A stretch of DNA of 13,220 bases from JBMNNU01 sp050942695 (GTDB lineage Bacteria; Chloroflexota; UBA6077). Below are positions 6,939 to 13,220 of the stretch, piece after piece. Numbering within the stretch: the stretch's first letter is position 1; every line of letters starts with the position of its first letter. The position numbers and the translations under genes were made by a program. Under the pieces are notes generated by a model. The model saw nothing but the letters and a program-made list of their open reading frames with translations, was not told the DNA's origin and ran no database searches. The DNA is taken from NCBI GenBank assembly GCA_050942695.1, contig JBMNNU010000074.1, forward strand, positions 1 to 13,220, written 5' to 3'.

Positions 6939-6980
6939 ACTGCTTTTGCATTAGTGTGTGTATTTCGCAGTTTGCGATAG

Positions 6981-7883
6981 CTAGCCGAACACCCCTATGC
7001 GTCGGAATCGGGTGTACCGGTCTTCAAGTAGGCGATCGGCATCGAGCTGTCGCCCGGTGCCGTAGAGGTTTCGTAGCTCTTGAAGGTGGCGTAGAAGGGA
7101 GTTCTGAACAGCGGCTGCACTTGTCTGGTGATCCAGGTGCGCCCCGCCCGGCGGTTCGGGCACTACTTCGTCGATGATGCCCAGCTCCATGAGGTCCTGG
7201 GCTGTGATGCGCATAGCTTCGGCGGCTTTGGGCGCCTGGCCGGCGTCCTTCCACAAAATAGCCGCGCAGCCCTCTGCAGATGCCACTGAGTAGACGGAGT
7301 TTTCCATCATCAGGATACGGTCGGTTACGCCGATGGCCAAGGCGCCGCCGCTGCCGCCTTCTCCGATGACGATGGAGATGGTGGGAACCCGCAAACCGTA
7401 CATTTCCTGCAGATTGGTAGCTATAGCCAGAGCCTGCCCTCGCTCCTCCGACTGGATGCCCGGATCGGCCCCAGGGGTGTCGATGAAGGCTACGAGGGGC
7501 ATGCCGAACCGCTCCGCCTGTTTCATCAAACGCAGGGCTTTGCGATAGCCTTCCGGCCTGGGCATCCCGAAATGTCTGGCTACATTCTCCTTCGTGTCTC
7601 GGCCTTTCTGGTGCCCTACTACCATCACTGTCTCGTTGCCCAGCCTGGCCAACCCGCCCACGATAGCCTGATCGTCTCCCTGCAGCCGGTCACCGCGCAG
7701 CTCCACGAAGTCCAGAAAGCCCATCCTTACATAATCCAATGTATGGGGGCGATCTGCGTGCCTGGCCAAGGTCAACCTATCCCAGGGAGATGGTTGTGAT
7801 CGCTCCTGTGGTTTGAGCAATTCGAACACCGGGTTTGGTTCCCCTAGCTGGTCTGTACGTCGATCGCGGCGATTAGCATGCAT
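6981..7883 (-). CDS. accA: Acetyl-CoA carboxylase carboxyltransferase subunit alpha (AccA)
   Basis: 300-residue crotonase-fold protein, one half of the carboxyltransferase that moves CO2 from carboxybiotin to acetyl-CoA to make malonyl-CoA for fatty acid synthesis. Conserved stretches: RPHTLDYV (45-52), ELRGDR (61-66), DDQAIVGGLARL (70-81), KGRDTKEN (93-100), GMPRPEGYRKALRLM (106-120), FIDTPGADPG (133-142), ERGQ (147-150), GEGGSGGALAIG (174-185) and the SAEGCAAILWKD segment (202-213). Length and order match bacterial AccA. Its ATG at 7883 lies inside the end of accD, with an 11-nt overlap, which implies translational coupling and equal subunit supply. GGGGA about 9 nt upstream could serve as ribosome site. 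Biotin carboxylase and carrier subunits are not in the window. Confidence 0.95.
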   Translation of the reverse strand: MHANRRDRRTDQLGEPNPVFELLKPQERSQPSPWDRLTLARHADRPHTLDYVRMGFLDFVELRGDRLQGDDQAIVGGLARLGNETVMVVGHQKGRDTKENVARHFGMPRPEGYRKALRLMKQAERFGMPLVAFIDTPGADPGIQSEERGQALAIATNLQEMYGLRVPTISIVIGEGGSGGALAIGVTDRILMMENSVYSVASAEGCAAILWKDAGQAPKAAEAMRITAQDLMELGIIDEVVPEPPGGAHLDHQTSAAAVQNSLLRHLQELRNLYGTGRQLDADRLLEDRYTRFRRIGVFG

Positions 7884-8742
7884 AAGCAGCAGTCCCCATG
7901 TAGAGACGTAAGATTTTTGCGATGGCTGCCTTCAGTTCTCGCCGATGTACCACCATGTCGATCATTCCATGTTCCAGAAGGAACTCGGCGGTTTGGAAAC
8001 CTGCCGGAAGCTTCTGCTTGGTTATCTGCTCGATAACGCGAGGCCCCGCGAAACCGATCATGGCGCCGGGTTCAGCGATAGTCACATCCCCCAGAGTGGC
8101 GAAGCTGGCGCTGACTCCGCCCGTGGTAGGGTCGGTGAGCAACGATACGAAAGGCACGGCGGTCTCAGCTAGACGAGAAAGGGCGGCGGTGGTTTTGGCC
8201 ATCTGCATCAGGGAAAAGATCCCCTCATGCATTCTCGCTCCACCGGAACAGCTTGATATCAACACAGGCTGCCTGGTGGCTATGCCCCGCTCCACCGTCC
8301 GGGCGATTTTCTCGCCGAAAACCGATCCCATGCTGGCGCCGAGGAAGGAGAAATCGCAGACGGCGATCTCCACCGCGATGCCGTCGACCTTTCCGGTCCC
8401 GCTCACCACCGCTTCTGTAAGGCCTGTACGGGACTGGGTCTCAGCAACCTTTTGAGAGTACAGCTGCCCCAGGCTGGCGAACCCCAGCGGATCGCCGGGG
8501 AAGAGGTCGTCATCCTTCTCGACAAAGCTTTCAGCATCGATCAGCAGGTCGATCCTTTCCCTAGCTGAGAGCCGGAAATGGTGGCCGCACTTGTGACACA
8601 CTTTCAGGTTCTTCTCGAACTCTTTGAAGTAGATCAGCTCACCGCATTTGATGCAGCGAACCCACAACTTTTCCGGTATCTCCACTGGAGTTGAGGAAGC
8701 TGGGATAGTCAGGTATTTTGGGTTTCTTCGAAATAGGTTCAT
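7873..8742 (-). CDS. accD: Acetyl-CoA carboxylase carboxyltransferase subunit beta (AccD)
   Basis: 289-residue partner of AccA. The N-terminal zinc ribbon has C30/C33 and C49/C52 (CIKCGELIYF...VCHKCGHHFRL), followed by the crotonase-fold domain: GDPLGF (83-88), SRTGLTEAVVSGTG (104-117), FSFLGASMGSVFGEKIAR (131-148), SSCSGGARMHEG (163-174), LTDPTTGGVSASFA (202-215), AEPGAMIGFAGPRVIEQ (223-239) and LPAGFQTAEFLLEHGMID (245-262). This is the canonical AccD layout and length. The ATG at 8742 has almost no Shine-Dalgarno sequence (AAAAAGAA only), so translation may be weakly initiated or leaderless. The leader holds a perfect inverted repeat (see the 8752-8804 entry). It forms a two-gene operon with accA. 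Confidence 0.95.
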   Translation of the reverse strand: MNLFRRNPKYLTIPASSTPVEIPEKLWVRCIKCGELIYFKEFEKNLKVCHKCGHHFRLSARERIDLLIDAESFVEKDDDLFPGDPLGFASLGQLYSQKVAETQSRTGLTEAVVSGTGKVDGIAVEIAVCDFSFLGASMGSVFGEKIARTVERGIATRQPVLISSCSGGARMHEGIFSLMQMAKTTAALSRLAETAVPFVSLLTDPTTGGVSASFATLGDVTIAEPGAMIGFAGPRVIEQITKQKLPAGFQTAEFLLEHGMIDMVVHRRELKAAIAKILRLYMGTAAYAC

Positions 8743-8751
8743 TTCTTTTTA

Positions 8752-8804
8752 GTTAGACTGAGATATGGCTGGTGGTCGTGGCTTAGAATGGGTGCTAGTC
8801 TAAC
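8752..8804. promoter_or_regulatory. Inverted repeat GTTAGACT...AGTCTAAC upstream of accD
   Basis: A perfect 8-bp inverted repeat (8752-8759 and 8797-8804) spans the 57-nt gap between the degraded flavoprotein gene and accD. The left arm is 9 nt upstream of the accD start codon, the right arm overlaps the stop codon of the pseudogene (8800-8802). It could be an operator pair or a hairpin in the accD leader. No T-run marks it as a terminator. Confidence 0.3.
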
Positions 8805-9445
8805 ATAGAGGCTGTAGAAAGGCTACATCACCCGCAATGGCGCGCTCGGCGATGGTCTGGAGTCGACGGCTGGCGGCTAGGGTCCGGAGAGAAAGGGCGG
8901 GAAACCGGTGGACTACAACCGCCACGCTTCTCCAGAATCGCGTGCTGGCCTTAAGGACTGACTTGATTCGGTGGGTGTAAGGGGAAAGGGTGAGGCTTTG
9001 GCCTGCCAGGTAGTCTGCAACGGCCTGCGCTGCGATGCGGCCGGACAATGCTGCGTAGGAGATCCCCTCGCCGAAGAAGGGGTCCGCAACTCCGGCGGCG
9101 TCTCCAATCAGAACGACATTGTCCCTGTGTAGTGGGCCGGGAGTGAGACCGGAGGGGATTCGCCGGCCGACCTGCATAGCTTCCCCTGTCTGTAGTAACC
9201 GTAGCCTCAACAGCTATCTTAAGGCCTGTCGCAGGCTCCCCGTCGTGAATTTCCACCCCGTGGTTAGAAGCTTCCTCCGCCAGCCTGAGATCCAACTCGC
9301 GGCGGCGGATCATCCAGACAGTGCAATGGTGCCCTTCGAAGCGGTATACGATCTTCGGTCCACATCGAATCCGCACCCGGTCGGCGCGGTGGAGCACCAG
9401 GTCGTCGATGGGAACTGGTAGCCACTTCGCGGCTTCGGTATCCAA
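8800..9445 (-). pseudogene. Degraded geranylgeranyl-reductase-family FAD oxidoreductase
   Basis: Two fragments of one flavoprotein lie in different minus-strand frames. The upstream fragment (about 9445-9195) encodes VPIDDLVLHRADRVRI...WMIRRRELDLRLAEEA...EIHDGEPATGL...VTTDRGSY, the substrate-domain start of geranylgeranyl reductase / FixC-type proteins. The downstream fragment (about 9190-8800) encodes GRRIPSGL...RDNVVLIGDAAGVADPFFGEGISYAAL, the conserved second FAD motif, and the C-terminal helices. Missing are the N-terminal GxGxxG dinucleotide fold (an in-frame stop lies just upstream of 9445) and, by comparison with the usual length of about 380-400 residues, roughly 120-130 residues between the fragments. 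The product cannot bind FAD normally. Such enzymes reduce isoprenoid chains of lipids, quinones or pigments. The family assignment rests on the GDAAG...GEGI block and is fairly secure. Confidence 0.8.
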
Positions 9446-9529
9446 ATTTTAGAAACCGAATTGAAAAGTACGTTTTCTATATTACACATACATCGAAGTA
9501 GTACACATTTCCAATTTTTTTTCCATGCC
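9446..9529. other. AT-rich gap at the truncated 5' end of the pseudogene
   Basis: This 84-nt spacer is markedly AT-richer than its surroundings, with an 8-nt T-run (A-run on the minus strand) close to the GAPDH stop and a small GAAAA/TTTTC hairpin near 9464-9478. No terminator with stem plus T-run is evident on the minus strand. It marks the point where the N-terminal coding part of the flavoprotein gene has been lost. Confidence 0.5.
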
Positions 9530-10687
9530 TCAAGCGTTCTCAGACCCGGTGGGCTCCTCTGCTCCCTTGAAACCTTCCTCCATAAAGCGGGACCGCATGG
9601 CCCCCATCGCTTGCGCAAGGGTTTCCGGGGCCTCTTCCCTGACAGTGGTCGGGAGAAAGTTCTTCGCGATGCCAATGGATTCGTTTGTCTTCTGGATCGA
9701 CACTGTAGGGTCGCTCTCAATTCCAGTCAGGGCTCGAATGCAGTCGATGTTCTCCGGGATGGCGATAGCCTCGTTGTGAACCTGGAAAGTGATATAAACC
9801 TCCCGGTCGTCAGCGGCCAGCGCGTCCTCCCAAACCGCTACCTCCCACATATCGTTTCTTGGGCGTAGCAGGTCGCGCATCAGTTCGATGACGGAGTTGA
9901 GCGCTACGAGGCCGTTCGCGGATTGGACAAAGGCTACTCGAGGTGTCTCCCATAGGGCCTGCCTTAGCTCTTCCAGGCTCACCGGCCTGGTTGTTTCCAC
10001 CATCGCGAAATGCAGATGGCTCAGGTTGTAAGGGCCCGCTCCCGCCAGGGTCGTGATATCCAGATTCGGAATGACGGTCTGGGCATCAGGCCCCTGATGG
10101 CTTGGAACCTTGGTCTCGGGAATAGCGGTGTTGATCATGCCGTTCTGGTGGCTTTCCCAGGGATCTGTACCCCTTCTCATCAACACCACTCTAGCCCGCT
10201 TCACCCAACCTCGTTGCTGCAGTGCGCCGACAACCCTACACACCGCCGTGGTGTTGCAGGAAACCACCCTGGCGTATCGTTGATTTAGAGCCTGCGCATA
10301 GTTGATCTGGGCGACGAAGGAGAGACCGGCTAACGAATGTTTTTCGCCTCCCTGCCATATCGCTTTGATTCCCGCTTTCTCATAACGATCTTTATTGGCA
10401 GCGCCTACCCCCTTGGGGGTGCAGTCGACGACGATGTCGGATTCGCGCAACAGGTCGTCCAGGGTTCCCTCGACCGGGATCCCAGCCTCCTCCATGGAAT
10501 ACCGTACGTTGGGAAGGGATGCATAAATCCGATAGCCCCGCTCAGCAGCTACCCTGATGCGATAATCATGTGTAACATCTGCCACCCCCGTTAAAATCAT
10601 ATCGTCTTGAAGTACGATGGCGTCGGCCACCCGCTTGCCTATGACTCCATATCCATTTACCGCAACCCGAACCTGTCGATTGTCCAC
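9530..10687 (-). CDS. Type II (archaeal-type) glyceraldehyde-3-phosphate dehydrogenase
   Basis: 385-residue enzyme that oxidises glyceraldehyde 3-phosphate to 1,3-bisphosphoglycerate with NAD(P)+ and phosphate. It matches the archaeal GAPDH-II family, not bacterial GapA: VRVAVNGYGVIGKRVADAI (6-24), GVAD..HDYRIRVAAERGYRIY (34-55), DIVVDCTPKGVGAANK (84-99), IWQGGEKHS (110-118), VVSCNTTAVCR (141-151, catalytic C144), RRGTDPWE...GMINTAIPE (171-191), VPSHQGPDAQTVIPNLDI (194-211), LSHLHFAMVE (222-231), RNDMWEV (277-283) and VHNEAIAIPENIDCIRAL (303-320). The archaeal enzymes end shortly after the NESIGI segment (near 335-340); here about 36 more charged residues follow, ending GSENA. Start is GTG at 10687 with GGAGG eight nt upstream, which settles it. 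A long heptamer repeat tract precedes it. Cofactor preference cannot be decided by eye. Confidence 0.9.
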   Translation of the reverse strand: MDNRQVRVAVNGYGVIGKRVADAIVLQDDMILTGVADVTHDYRIRVAAERGYRIYASLPNVRYSMEEAGIPVEGTLDDLLRESDIVVDCTPKGVGAANKDRYEKAGIKAIWQGGEKHSLAGLSFVAQINYAQALNQRYARVVSCNTTAVCRVVGALQQRGWVKRARVVLMRRGTDPWESHQNGMINTAIPETKVPSHQGPDAQTVIPNLDITTLAGAGPYNLSHLHFAMVETTRPVSLEELRQALWETPRVAFVQSANGLVALNSVIELMRDLLRPRNDMWEVAVWEDALAADDREVYITFQVHNEAIAIPENIDCIRALTGIESDPTVSIQKTNESIGIAKNFLPTTVREEAPETLAQAMGAMRSRFMEEGFKGAEEPTGSENA

Positions 10688-10712
10688 TGTTCAAACCTCC
10701 AAGTAACTGCTG

Positions 10713-10780
10713 GGTGCTGAGTGTTGGGTCCTGAATCCTGTGTCCTGCGTCCTGTTCTGAGTTCTGTGTTCTGAGTTCTA
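10713..10780. repeat. Heptanucleotide tandem repeat, about 9 units of NGTCCTG/NGTTCTG
   Basis: Six in-phase 7-bp units (GGTGCTG, AGTGTTG, GGTCCTG, AATCCTG, TGTCCTG, CGTCCTG; 10713-10754), a 5-nt partial, then AGTTCTG, TGTTCTG, AGTTCTA (10760-10780). The central part is nearly identical to the tract at 222-249. It sits immediately upstream of the GAPDH ribosome site (GGAGG at 10696-10700) and within the 304-nt divergent gap between the GAPDH and lipoprotein genes, so it falls in the leader or promoter of at least one of them. Apart from this tract and an AT-rich TATATAAAAG at 10851-10860, nothing else is recognisable in that gap. Confidence 0.85.
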
Positions 10781-10991
10781 CTGCCCGGTCCCCGTGCCTG
10801 TTGCCTTGACTCTGTAGTAATCGAGGCTCGGTGAGAGCTCAACTCCTTTCTATATAAAAGAGGCTGCAATGGCTATGCCAGGGGTTGGTTGGGAAAACGG
10901 AGGTCCATTTCTTGCCACGACCGCAGGGTTGCCGGTCCAATTCCAGTTAATTGACCGCGAAATGAGGATAGATGATGGACAGGAGGATATG

Positions 10992-11900
10992 ATGGAGCGA
11001 GTATTAAGGGGCACCCTGTTGGCACTCGCACTCACCATCGGGGTTTTCGTCGTCGCCTGCGCACCGGCAGAAGAGGCCGAGGATTTGAGCTCAGCCAGCA
11101 ACATCGGCCGCTCATCGGTTCAGCAGGGCACGCCGGGCATCGACGGGATGGCGCCGGGGGCGATGATGGGAACCCCAACTAGAGATGCCCAAAAGGCTCG
11201 AGCGACGCCTGGTATATGGGGGACTCCCAGCCCTGCCGATATTCAGAACACCATGAGCGATATGGATCAGTTACAAGATCAGCTCCGGGATCTTGCCAGC
11301 GATGTGCCGACGGCCAACGATCTAACGGACATGGTTCAACAGGCCGGGACGCTGATGGATGAATTCCACATGGAAATACCCCAGATGTCGCCCAACGAGA
11401 CCGACCTGGCTTTGTCGAAAATGGAGGATATCGTAGCCTTGATGGCGCGGGTGGTGGATACCTACAGCCGGCAGCTTCAAACGACAGCTACTCCTGGTGT
11501 TATGACGCCAACACCTATGGCTGAGGAGGCCACACCCGAGGCAACGCCGACGATGCAGGAGACGCCTATCGCCGGACCTATGGAAGCCCAGCAGTTGATG
11601 TCGAGGATCGACCAGTTGCGAGACCAGTTGATGCGTATGGCCAGCGGCCAGCCCACTGACCAGAGCATTATCAACTCCCTGGACTCCATGCAATCGATCA
11701 TTAACGATATGAGGCAGCAACTGGGATCGCTGTCCAACCAGGATCTGCAGGCGCTCACCGGCAACCTGGCCGATGCCTTCGATGACATGGGCATGGTAAT
11801 GGACACCTACATCAGGCAGACCGGTGGCGCTACGCCGGCAACCACACCTGATGCCAGCCCTACCGCGACCCCTATTCCAAGCCCGACACCAACAAGCTAA
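10992..11900 (+). CDS. Predicted lipoprotein with a duplicated helical domain (uncharacterised, copy A)
   Basis: 302-residue exported lipoprotein of no family I recognise. Residues 1-22 form a signal peptide (Arg residues, then LLALALTIGVFVVA) ending in a lipobox with C23 as lipid anchor. A low-complexity Pro/Gly/Met region (about 45-82) follows. Then come two ungapped 72-residue helical repeats (91-162 and 206-277), roughly a quarter identical, each opening DQL.DQL and closing VDTYSRQ or MDTYIRQ. They are joined by a Pro/Thr/Glu linker (165-195), and the protein ends in a Thr/Pro tail (279-302) typical of disordered cell-surface spacers. Methionine is unusually frequent (about 8%). The frame extends upstream to 10869, but AGGAGG at 10981-10986 sits five nt before the ATG at 10992 and the signal peptide begins there. 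The minus-strand neighbour at 11973-12815 is a relative. A strong terminator follows. Confidence 0.88.
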   Translation: MERVLRGTLLALALTIGVFVVACAPAEEAEDLSSASNIGRSSVQQGTPGIDGMAPGAMMGTPTRDAQKARATPGIWGTPSPADIQNTMSDMDQLQDQLRDLASDVPTANDLTDMVQQAGTLMDEFHMEIPQMSPNETDLALSKMEDIVALMARVVDTYSRQLQTTATPGVMTPTPMAEEATPEATPTMQETPIAGPMEAQQLMSRIDQLRDQLMRMASGQPTDQSIINSLDSMQSIINDMRQQLGSLSNQDLQALTGNLADAFDDMGMVMDTYIRQTGGATPATTPDASPTATPIPSPTPTS

Positions 11901-11919
11901 AAGGGCGCGGAAGAATCAA

Positions 11920-11954
11920 GACTGGGGGCACCACCGGTGCTCCCAGTCCTTTTT
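11920..11954 (+). terminator. Rho-independent terminator of the plus-strand lipoprotein gene
   Basis: A 13-bp stem (11920-11932 with 11936-11948, one G-U pair) with a 3-nt ACC loop is followed by C and TTTTT at 11950-11954. It starts 20 nt after the stop codon. The convergent lipoprotein gene on the other strand stops at 11973, so the same hairpin could help end that transcript, although the T-run on the minus side is poor. Confidence 0.9.
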
Positions 11955-11972
11955 GAAGGGTTACTCCACTGC

Positions 11973-12815
11973 CTAGGGCCCCGTGGGGTAAAACCAGGGA
12001 GAGGGGGTCTCTTCGGCCGGAGTCCAGTCCATCCGCAATACCACATCATATATCCCTTCTCCCTCATCTGCGAAGGCCTCCTGCTGATCCATATCCAGTC
12101 GACCAAAGGTCGATGCGGTGTAGCTGGTCAATTCGTCCAGATCCCCTATCACATCTGCCATGCTGCCCACTACTGCCTGTAACTGCTGGGCACTCAACTG
12201 TTGCAAGCGGGGGGGAATCTGCTGCTGTACGCTCTCCATCTTGCGTACAAGATCTGTCATACTCATATCGGTTTCCGGTAGAGGCACCGGCGTTGAGGTC
12301 GTATCAACGTTGGATCTAGGCTGGCTTTCGTCGGTAATCGATTCAATCTCCTGGAGATCTGCCAGCAATCTCTGCAAGCTCCCCTTTGCCGCCTCGCGAT
12401 CCTCTGGGCTGGCCTGGTCCATCAACTGCTCGATCACGATCAGATAGTTAGATGTTTCAACTATCAGCTCTCCCATCTGCTGCTCGAGTTGAGATCGCTC
12501 GTGGGGAGGTATCTGCGGCACCTCCTGGTAAAGCTCGAGTAGAGTGCTCTGAGTATCACGGAGGTAACCGCGCAGCCTGATCAGCTCGTACAGTATCACC
12601 TCGCTGGTGGGCGTTACCAGTGGTGTGGATGTAGGGGGTACAGTCGAGATCGCTCCACCGGAAACGATTGTCGGCAAAGGTTCATCGTTGTGCTGTATTC
12701 CGCTGTCTTCCAGATCGGCGGGGGATGAGAGGTCTGCCTGTTGAGATGAACAGGCAGGAAGTAGAAGGACCACTGCTAAGCTGAGCATAGCCATACGGAT
12801 CCTTAGAGAAGTCAT
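11973..12815 (-). CDS. Predicted lipoprotein related to its convergent neighbour (uncharacterised, copy B)
   Basis: 280-residue exported lipoprotein. Signal peptide residues 1-21 (RIRMAMLSLAVVLLLPA) end in a lipobox LPAC with C22 as lipid anchor. A Ser/Pro/Thr-rich spacer (about 23-72) follows, then a helical segment (73-160), a short Thr/Pro linker (172-182) and a second helical segment (184-235) before an acidic tail rich in aromatic residues. It resembles the plus-strand lipoprotein in matching places: EVPQIPPHE here against EIPQMSPNE there, and LSAQQLQAVVGSMADVIGDLDE here against LSNQDLQALTGNLADAFDDMG there. Start: the frame is open to 12965, but the ATG at 12815 has GAGG six nt upstream and begins directly before the signal peptide; the ATG at 12872 has GGAGG too close. 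Function unknown; an envelope structural, binding or sensor role is possible but not shown. Confidence 0.85.
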   Translation of the reverse strand: MTSLRIRMAMLSLAVVLLLPACSSQQADLSSPADLEDSGIQHNDEPLPTIVSGGAISTVPPTSTPLVTPTSEVILYELIRLRGYLRDTQSTLLELYQEVPQIPPHERSQLEQQMGELIVETSNYLIVIEQLMDQASPEDREAAKGSLQRLLADLQEIESITDESQPRSNVDTTSTPVPLPETDMSMTDLVRKMESVQQQIPPRLQQLSAQQLQAVVGSMADVIGDLDELTSYTASTFGRLDMDQQEAFADEGEGIYDVVLRMDWTPAEETPSPWFYPTGP

Positions 12816-13107
12816 TACCTGCCTCGCTCGTTGAGATAGCCGGAGGATCAATAGGTGTAAGCGAGTATCCATTCCTCCAGGTCTCGGGCTACGCACCTCT
12901 GTGAGTAGCCTGATGGGGGACGAAGGGGAAGCAAAGGGTGTGCCTCGATTTATACAGCACGGCATGGTTCATCGTAGGGGCTGTGTGACGCGAGCGAGCG
13001 CAGCGTTGCGGCCCCTACGTTGTTTTGGATGCAGTGTCGGTTTATTTTGTAAACGACCATCATCTCGCGGTTTAGCGATCTATGCAGCGGTCAGTAGCGG
13101 TACTTTG
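12816..13107. other. Gene-poor upstream region of the minus-strand lipoprotein
   Basis: About 290 nt without a convincing gene. It should hold the promoter of the lipoprotein gene; a TATAAA on the minus strand near 12951-12956 is the only -10-like site and has no matching -35. It also carries the GC-rich hairpin at 12973-13019 and a small hairpin at 13036-13057 (GTCG/TTTA arms, TTTTG loop). Plus-strand open frames here have no ribosome site and no recognisable protein. Confidence 0.5.
12973..13019. repeat. REP-like GC-rich hairpin element
   Basis: Nine-base perfect arms CGTAGGGGC (12973-12981) and GCCCCTACG (13011-13019) enclose 29 nt that can pair further through ACGC/GCGT (12988-12991 with 13003-13006) and include CGAGCGAGCG. 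Hairpins with GTAGGGGC/GCCCCTAC arms look like dispersed palindromic elements. Only one copy is in this window, so its repeated nature is inferred. Confidence 0.55.
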
Positions 13108-13218
13108 TTAGATACGGAGATAGATGTTGATAGGTCGACCGCTACCTACCCAATCGAGTAGGGCTTGTAGTTCCGGTGGTGGGGGCAAGTCGGACCACGC
13201 TCGCCAGCATCGCCACAG
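13108..13218 (-). CDS. Possible C-terminal end of a protein running in from the right edge
   Basis: From the right window edge an open minus-strand frame of 36 codons ends at a TAA (13108-13110). Its translation includes WSDLPPPPELQALLDWVG and ends SGRPINIYLRI, which has the composition of a real globular protein C-terminus. It is too short to assign to any family, and other frames in the same stretch are open for similar lengths. Confidence 0.25.
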   Translation of the reverse strand: MWRCWRAWSDLPPPPELQALLDWVGSGRPINIYLRI

Positions 13219-13220
13219 GA

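Noticed and set aside
6965..6977. TCGCA-GTT-TGCGA hairpin just after the accA stop as a terminator
   Set aside because: The stem is only 5 bp and no T-run follows on the minus strand.
7922..8455. 177-codon plus-strand open frame opposite accD
   Set aside because: Shadow of accD; no ribosome site or recognisable domain.
8951..9445. Intact 164-residue gene in the flavoprotein remnant
   Set aside because: Only about the first 83 codons resemble the flavoprotein family; the rest is out of frame with the GDAAG fragment, and the apparent start is a TTG next to an upstream stop.
10713..10780. CRISPR-like array
   Set aside because: Units are 7 bp, contiguous and degenerate, with no spacers.
10869..10991. 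N-terminal extension of the plus-strand lipoprotein frame
   Set aside because: AGGAGG at 10981-10986 and the signal peptide both point to the ATG at 10992; residues before it resemble no leader sequence.
12901..13161. 86-codon plus-strand open frame through the GC hairpin
   Set aside because: It crosses a palindromic element and the lipoprotein leader, has no ribosome site, and its composition is not protein-like.

Overview
The window looks like chromosomal DNA from an uncultured bacterium, most plausibly a member of the Chloroflexota. This is an inference from three things: an archaeal-type (type II) GAPDH in an otherwise bacterial gene set, Pro/Thr-rich lipoproteins, and intergenic tracts of 7-bp repeats. 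No rRNA or tRNA is present to confirm it. Almost everything is on the minus strand. The only clear plus-strand gene is a lipoprotein gene at about 11 kb. No CRISPR array, transposase, phage gene or toxin-antitoxin module was found.

Layout, left to right. (1) 1-200: start of an FmdB-type zinc-ribbon gene, cut by the window edge. (2) 275-4634: a glycolate/D-lactate oxidase cluster transcribed leftward as glcD-like 2, glcF, glcD-like 1, with two full-length FAD subunits flanking one Fe-S subunit. (3) 4694-5618: cysE (serine O-acetyltransferase) followed by a 66-residue DUF1858-type redox-disulfide protein. This unit ends in a strong hairpin terminator only about 30 nt before glcD-like 2. (4) 5808-6839: a phosphofructokinase whose active-site residues (D104, K124) predict pyrophosphate rather than ATP as phosphoryl donor. 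(5) 6981-8742: accD-accA, overlapping by 11 nt, which encode the carboxyltransferase of acetyl-CoA carboxylase. (6) 8800-9445: wreckage of a geranylgeranyl-reductase-family flavoprotein gene. (7) 9530-10687: type II GAPDH with a C-terminal extension. (8) 10992-12815: two convergent lipoprotein genes sharing an undescribed helical domain that is duplicated within the plus-strand protein. (9) 12816-13220: leader sequence, a GC-rich hairpin element and possibly the end of one more minus-strand gene.

The metabolic genes form a central-carbon set: PPi-dependent phosphofructokinase and type II GAPDH for glycolysis/gluconeogenesis, AccDA for malonyl-CoA, glycolate or lactate oxidation by the Glc complex, and serine-to-cysteine flux through CysE. 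The least explained part is the lipoprotein pair. The other recurrent oddity is heptanucleotide tandem repeats in several intergenic gaps, some of which form inverted repeats that overlap stop codons.
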